From assembly GCA_003508835.1 (NCBI GenBank), contig PUFA01000092.1, positions 806,001-870,000 of the forward strand: a stretch of 64,000 bases of DNA. The letters are read 5' to 3'. Shown here in pieces: positions 58,746-64,000 of the stretch. This stretch comes from Eonycteris spelaea. Its lineage: Eukaryota > Chordata > Mammalia > Chiroptera > Pteropodidae. Under the pieces are notes generated by a model. The model saw only the letters and a list, made by a program, of their open reading frames with translations. It was not told the DNA's origin and made no database searches. Position 1 is the stretch's first letter; every line of letters starts with the position of its first letter. Both the position numbers and the translations under genes were made by a program.

Positions 58746-58914
58746 CATGTAAGGAATGACTAGGAGAGAATGAATATTTTTCAAGTTAATGAGCAGTATT
58801 GTTGTAGAAAAGCAATCACAAAAACAGATAGCAAAATGACTTCACTCAGACTTCCAAAGAGTTGTTCAATGACCCATAAAAGGGATGTCGGAAGAGATAG
58901 CTTTCAGTGTTAAA

Positions 58915-59745
58915 ATTTCTCCTTCATTCACCTGAGTTTGTGTCGATGATTCCCTACCCTCAGAAAGCTCATTCTCTGTAGAAAAACAGATGTAAACAGA
59001 TGATTACAAAATATAAAAATGTACTGAAGCAAAAGATCATGATAACTAGGAGAATAAAGAGAGGGGCATGATTAGATTTGAGGATTCTTTGAGGAAGGAC
59101 TCAAGAAATGATAACAAAGCTGCAACCTCAAGAATAAGTAGAGAAGAAGTGAGAAGAGCATGCCAAGGAGATAGAAAAAAGACACGATGAAAATATTTGG
59201 GAGCAGGAAAGATCATGACATATAGAAGCCAAGGCTGGAGCAAAGTGAGTGGATCTTTTAACTATGGGATGACGAGATGAGATTAGAGAAGGAGACGGGA
59301 TTCTGATCATGAAAAATTTTGTAGGCAAGATACAAATTTTGAATTTTATTCGAAAAGGAACGTAATTAAATGCTTTTTAACAGTGGGATATGTGATCTGT
59401 ATCAGATCTAGAGTTAGGAATAAATCAAGAATCTAACTTGGTGCATATTGAATTTGAGAGACTTTCAAGTCGAGGTGGCAAGTAGGCAATTATACCTGCA
59501 TATCTGAATTAAAATGAAAGGTCTAAGCTGGAGCTCTAGGTTTGGAAGTTCTCAGTACATGGGTGGTGTTAATAGACATGTGAATGCATGTGGTCTTTTA
59601 GAGTGAGAATGTTGACGGAAAAGAAAAGTGAGTCTAAGAATAAGCCTCAATAATTTAACATTTAGAGAAGGTGTAGAGACTATCAAAGGAATCTGAGAAG
59701 TGCCAAGGAAAAAACAGAATGATAGGGAGAGCGTTGGTTAATTGA
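58915..59745 (-). mobile_element. L2 LINE, long antisense fragment (about 830 bp)
   Basis: Antisense L2 across 3' UTR and ORF2 end: ctaccctcagaaagctcatt, agaggggcatgattagattt, gactcaagaaatgataaca, ttttgtaggcaagatacaaa, tttcaagtcgaggtggcaag, taggcaattatacctgcata, gtctaagctggagctctagg and aagttctcagtacatgggtg ('gggagtcatcagcatatagatgg'). Collinear with the antisense L2 at 18893-19725, but reaches further into ORF2. Confidence 0.78.
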
Positions 59746-60029
59746 CTAACCAAACCACAAGTATTCAGAAGTTCCTCTTTCAGTCATGTTAGCCTACTTT
59801 CCAACTTGAAATTTCAATCAATAACTTGAAAGCAGACATTAAAACGTTAGAGTATTTCCCCTACTATTTTATCCAAAATTTTTGTTTCATTTCATACAGA
59901 GCACTAAAAATTCTATATTTAGTGAAAACTTAAACATATTTATACAGTAAAAAAGATATTGCTGTGGCTATAACTTCTCCTTTCCTCCCATAATCATTTT
60001 CCTCTTCTTTAATAAATGGAACCTCCATA

Positions 60030-60400
60030 ATTTTAGTTGGGCACATGGACTCCTAGAAGATTACATTTCCTGTCCTCTTTTGTACCTAAATGTAGCCATC
60101 TGGCTAAGATTTGATCAAGGAAGTAGGAAAAAAATGTATGAAATTTCCAGGATGTTTCTTTAGATGGATGGGATTTGGATTCATTTTACTTTGCTTCTGG
60201 AAAGGGTGTATGGTGGTAGAAAGAGAAGCCATCTTGTACCACATGATGAAAACCTATTTTTGAATAAGACAGGGACAAGATAGAAGAAATATTCTTTGGC
60301 ACCACTAAATCACCAACAAAGCCTTGGTCTACCTAACCAGATCTTAATTAAGGGTAAATTTCTATCTGCTTTAAGTAATTGTAGATTTGTCTCTATTAAT
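60030..60400 (+). mobile_element. Ancient LTR/MER-type repeat
   Basis: Chain of familiar words: agttgggcacatggactcct, agaagattacatttcctgtc, ctcttttgtacctaaatgta, gccatctggctaagatttga, agaagccatcttgtaccaca, gacaagatagaagaaatatt, caacaaagccttggtctacc and aaatttctatctgctttaag. The order matches a common mammalian repeat ending in '...aataaacttctatcttgtttaagccactg'. Family name not certain. Confidence 0.6.
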
Positions 60401-60439
60401 TACATGGCCTCGCCTGCATTCAATTACCACACAGCTCTA

Positions 60440-60770
60440 GCCACTGAAATACTCTTCCCTACCTCTGTTACCTAGAGATTGGTACATTCCTCAAACACTC
60501 CCCCAATTCAAAGTCCATCTTGAAAAGCCTCTGCCAATAAGCTCATCTCCTTTCCAGCACCTCAAAAATGACTTGAATTTATTTAGGTTCCCATATAATT
60601 TTATATAGCCATTGCATTAATTGCAGTTGCTGTTAGTAGCTCATTCTCCCCTTTTAAGTTTGTTCCCCCTCAAAGATAGAGACTTTATTGAATTTATCAC
60701 TGCATCTTAAGAACCAAGCATCAAATTGTGTGTTAAATTAATCTACTGAATAAACAAATGAATACTTCTG
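60440..60770 (+). mobile_element. L2 LINE 3' end (sense)
   Basis: Diverged but ordered: tcaaacactcccccaattca, aagtccatcttgaaaagcct, ctcattctccccttttaagt, agatagagactttattgaat, gcatcttaagaaccaagcat and taatctactgaataaacaaa, the last in the position of the L2 'gctcaataaatatttgttgaatga' tail. Confidence 0.55.
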
Positions 60771-62624
60771 ACCTTCCCCTATTCAAACTGTCCTCTCTCA
60801 AGCACTTTCCTATTTCTTTTCTTTTGTAAGAGGAGTTGTTCATCAAATTGCTCAGAATATTAAACAATTGGGTTACACTCAGTGATATATCAATTTATTC
60901 TCCTATATGGGTAACACTGTCTTGCCCACCACCTCTTCTACTACCAAAGCATCAGGCTTTGTTTTCTTTTCTATTTCCACCTGGACAGTGCTTATTCTGG
61001 GAGATATCTGTCCCTTTTTTCTTTCTGATCCCGTCCTTGCATGAGGCTGATTGCATGAGGTAAATAGTGTTGGTCTCTTCCATATTATTACCATCAGATA
61101 ACTAACTTCTCCTTCCATAAGCCGCTGTGTGAGCATGTGGGCTTTAATATTTAGATTCAGGATATTCAAAAGAAGCCCAAGTTTGACATGATATCTAGGT
61201 CATGCTCCAAAATACAGCCTTGCCATATCTTTGTTCTGTTATATTAAGCACTTTCAAAGGAACTCGTAACATTTTTATGTTGTTTCATATGTAACTTTTA
61301 CTCTGTGTGCCACCTTCTCTTAGTTGAGAACTCCAAAAGTGTAGGATGATTAATAATAGCAGCATGTGGGTACTCAAACTTTATCCTAAAACTTAACAGA
61401 CATTTCCTTACATACCTCTCCATACCCAAAGCAATACCTTAATATTTTTGTGTCCTCCTTCTTGTCCTTACAATAACTATCCCCTTGTTTTTAAGAATTT
61501 ATTTAATAATTGGTAGATATAAGGAAATAGAAAATGTTGATTTTAGGCCAAAACTCGATAGTAACTGTATAAGGACTGACTGACCTTAAAGTTAAACTTG
61601 GGAATTCAGGGTAAAAGAACATCAGTGAGGTAAAGGATAGTGAATGCTGAGAGAACTGATGTTTTGGAGGTCCTAATAGGGCTGCTCAATTGTTGGCATT
61701 GGGATTCTGGAGAGAATGAGCTTAAAAGGTCAAAGGTATCAATTAGTAATTGGTATGCATAGTTAAAATTATACAGGAGTCAGTTGTCAAGAATGGCAAG
61801 GTCTAGGGAATTGACATGGGAGTAAGTAGCTAAGAAAGTGTGAAGAACAGGAGTACTGGAGGAAAGAAAGGGTGCTAGAAAGATCATCTATTTATATAAT
61901 AAGAGCAAGAGTGGTATCAGAAAGAATGAGTATGGAATTAAGATCATAAATGAAAGGCAATTACCTGAGGGTGAATAGTAGTAGCAGGGTATTGATCTGA
62001 TGACCTGGGATTTAAATATAGATGGTTTTAGAGAAGGGTGTGAGAAAATCAAGGATAGTCAAAAAAGATACCCAGACAATAACTAAACCTGGTAGAATAA
62101 GACATATAAGGGGAAAAAGAAAACAGACCGACAAATAAAAACAAGCCACAATTTGAGAGAGATTTAGGGTGACAGGGGACTCTGGGGAGAGCCAAACCTG
62201 GCTTGAGGCTAACAAAATTAAGAATTCTTGCTTAAGAATGGCCAAGAAATCCAGAGGATGGAGAGAAAGAGTTGGAGAGAGAAGAAAGAAGGACATGTAA
62301 TCAGGAATGGAAACCTTGGGAGCCGGGGCTTATGGTGAGGCTGACAATAGAGAAGAGGGCATGATGAGATTTGGCCTAGCGGACTCTGGATAGAGACTGC
62401 TGGTGGTCAGGTTGTGAGTGTTGTGGAGTAGAAAGGAGTGGCTTTCTGTGGCACTCTCTTTACCGCCCACTAAATGTCTCAGTTCCATCGACTCCTGATG
62501 GGAGAGAGGTGAAATGACTCCAAATGTGTACGCTCAGTTATGGCCACTACTGAAACTTCTGGAGAAACAGGAGTCAGACCCCCTTCTCCAGTGATGATGC
62601 AGTCCCCAAAGATGACCATTGATC
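60771..62624. other. Unassigned DNA (about 1.85 kb)
   Basis: Sequence at 61500-62430 is purine-rich, moderately complex and old-repeat-like (antisense L2-like rhythm such as gagaaaatcaaggatagtca and gaatggccaagaaatcc). I cannot align it by eye to a specific family. The minus-strand frames of 88-94 codons at 60903-61169 and 62012-62296 are unrecognised. Confidence 0.4.
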
Positions 62625-62790
62625 CTTGAACAGCAATGTGATCTTGGGAATAATATTTAACTTTTCTGAGCCACTGTTTCCTCATTTTTAAATGTTAGTA
62701 AAAATTGTGACAGTTAAATAGAGTAACATATAAAATCACTTGGTTTAGAGCATGGCTTTTAGTAGACACTTAGTATATATTACCTGTTAC
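62625..62790 (+). mobile_element. MIR SINE (sense), core to 3' end
   Basis: Ordered MIR words: gcaatgtgatcttgggaata ('tgtgtgaccttgggcaag'), atttaacttttctgagccac, tgtttcctcatttttaaatg, agttaaatagagtaacatat and ttagtagacacttagtatat. Confidence 0.75.
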
Positions 62791-63204
62791 CCAAAGCTTA
62801 AGATAACTACTTAGGAAAGAAGATCAAAGCTCATCATGCTTCAGAAGCTGTGCCAGCTTTAGGCTTTGGATGCCCAGAAAACCCACCTCACTCTGCTGCC
62901 TCAGGTTCTCTCAACATTCTCAAATGTGTGCTGTGAAGCTATGTCTCTCCACTACAGAGTGTATTTCATGCTCTCTTGAGTTTTACCCCGGAGTCCTCCG
63001 CCTGGTTTAAGTAGAAGATGAAGGCCCCTTTACTCACTCTCTGACTCCTATATTTCTCAAACTCACTTTAGTGTCCAGAATAGCTTTATATAATTGATTT
63101 TTAAAACATTTCCTTTGTAAATTCTTCACACAATAAGATCTGTCTTTAGCTTATTTTCATATCTGATATCCATTTAACATCTCATTATATGTAGATAGTG
63201 AACT
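62791..63204. other. No recognisable gene
   Basis: Mixed-composition sequence with no repeat identified. Confidence 0.4.
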
Positions 63205-63360
63205 TTGGATCCAATAAACATTAACGAAATACAGATCAAAACTGACTATGTATTTGGTCATAAAGAAAAATCTCAATAAATTTCAAAAACAGAAATTGTA
63301 TGGGCTATAGTCTCTGTAATGTAGTTTGATGAGAAATTAATAATAAAAGTATAGCCAGTC
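63205..63360 (+). mobile_element. L1M ORF2 fragment (sense), endonuclease/RT linker region
   Basis: Words tttggtcataaagaaaaatc, tcaataaatttcaaaaacag, aaattgtatgggctatagtc and gatgagaaattaataataaa match the L1 ORF2 stretch 'ggccataaaacaagtctcaataaatttaaaaagattgaaatc...ttagaaatcaat'. Short and frame-broken. Confidence 0.68.
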
Positions 63361-64000
63361 ACATTTATGTTTATAAAAGTAGGTCTGAAAGTTCACGAGA
63401 GATGTTAATGGCAGTTATTCCTGATGTGAATGAGGAGTAACGACCAAGATTTTTGCATTTCATTTTGTATATTTTTTATTTTGCTATTTTTTAACAAGTA
63501 TAAGTTTATAATTTAGAAATTAATGCAAAATGAACAATGACAACAAGAAGAAAAGCAAAATCTTTGTCAATAGTATTTAATTCTACAAACAGGTCATATA
63601 AGATAAAGATTGAACTGAATTCAGTCTGTTTTAAAATAAGCACTTCAGCCTGTTTCCCAGGCTTTATACATCTACCAAATAGAATATTTACTAGCATAGT
63701 TTGTACTGGAGAGGTCTATTCTATTATTAAGTAGAATTATTTTAAGTTCATTGATTGTAATAATTTGGCATATAATTAAATGTTTGACATAATAAATAGT
63801 TTAGAGCCAACTACTAGAAATTTTACCAAATGGATTCAGGAAATATTATATCTTGGATATCAATAAACTATTTTATAATAATTTAAATAAAGTATATACC
63901 TTTGTCCCATTCTTCTAATTTAATATATGGAACATACTTCCAAATGTCATAGCAAAATAGTCATTTTTGTTTTTGTTTTATTCCAGACAGTGAAATGACA
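63361..64000. other. No recognisable feature to window end
   Basis: AT-rich. Two opposing frames of about 64 codons overlap at 63506-63734, with no recognisable motif in either. Confidence 0.45.

Noticed and set aside
1..64000. tRNA, rRNA, snRNA genes, recent tRNA-derived SINEs and an endogenous retrovirus with paired LTRs
   Set aside because: I looked for characteristic box A/B, U6/7SK/5S words and for LTR pairs with a primer-binding site, and saw none. A computational scan could still find diverged copies.

Overview
This is AT-rich mammalian nuclear DNA that reads as intergenic or intronic. I could not support any cellular protein-coding gene, tRNA, rRNA, CpG-island promoter or CRISPR array. 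Open frames are short, and the longest ones are artefacts of simple repeats. The window is made of LINE, SINE and DNA-transposon remnants, microsatellites, and long single-copy-looking AT-rich stretches. Family names come from recognising consensus-like words by eye, not from a database search, so subfamily labels are tentative.

Organism: MIR, L2, old L1M/HAL1-like and hAT-Charlie-type copies make this a placental mammal. Younger L1 3' UTR pieces near 5.8-6.0 kb and 8.0-8.15 kb, and the antisense L1 at 26.8-32.6 kb, read like the L1 lineage I associate with bats (Chiroptera). The absence of recognisable recent tRNA-derived SINEs in 64 kb would suit a lineage with few active SINEs, such as fruit bats. 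The order-level call is an inference of moderate strength, and anything finer is a guess.

Layout: 0-2.5 kb holds L2 pieces and GA-rich microsatellites. 2.5-8.2 kb is very AT-rich DNA with L2 and L1 3' ends, including two L1M 3' ends in tandem. 8.2-19.7 kb has scattered L2, MER-type repeats, a T37 tract beside a 23-bp tandem duplication, and a complete-looking hAT element. 19.7-26.3 kb is mostly unassigned, with CA, TG/TA and TTTC microsatellites, L2 and one LTR-like repeat. 26.8-32.6 kb is the dominant feature: a minus-strand L1 that keeps its GC-rich 5' UTR, ORF1 and most of ORF2 but has lost its 3' end. 33-35.2 kb is a 1.6-kb sense L2 with an older repeat beside it. 36.6-39 kb contains the most plausible non-repeat candidate for conserved regulatory DNA and an exact 59-bp-period tandem duplication. 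39-52.9 kb has MIR, L2, L1M and HAL1-like fragments. At 52.9-53.6 kb a hAT element is split by a polypyrimidine satellite of about 545 bp. 54-64 kb has MIR, an alternating purine/pyrimidine tract, a long L1M/HAL1-like body, L2, an LTR-like repeat and L1M ORF2 fragments.

There is no gene network to describe. The biology on show is repeat layering: L2 and MIR oldest, then hAT and L1M, then a lineage-type L1, then microsatellite growth and small tandem duplications. No new biological system is evident. The points most worth a second look are the interrupted hAT element, the L1 with an internally repeated 5' UTR and missing 3' end, the recent small tandem duplications, and the possible conserved element near 37.8-38.7 kb.
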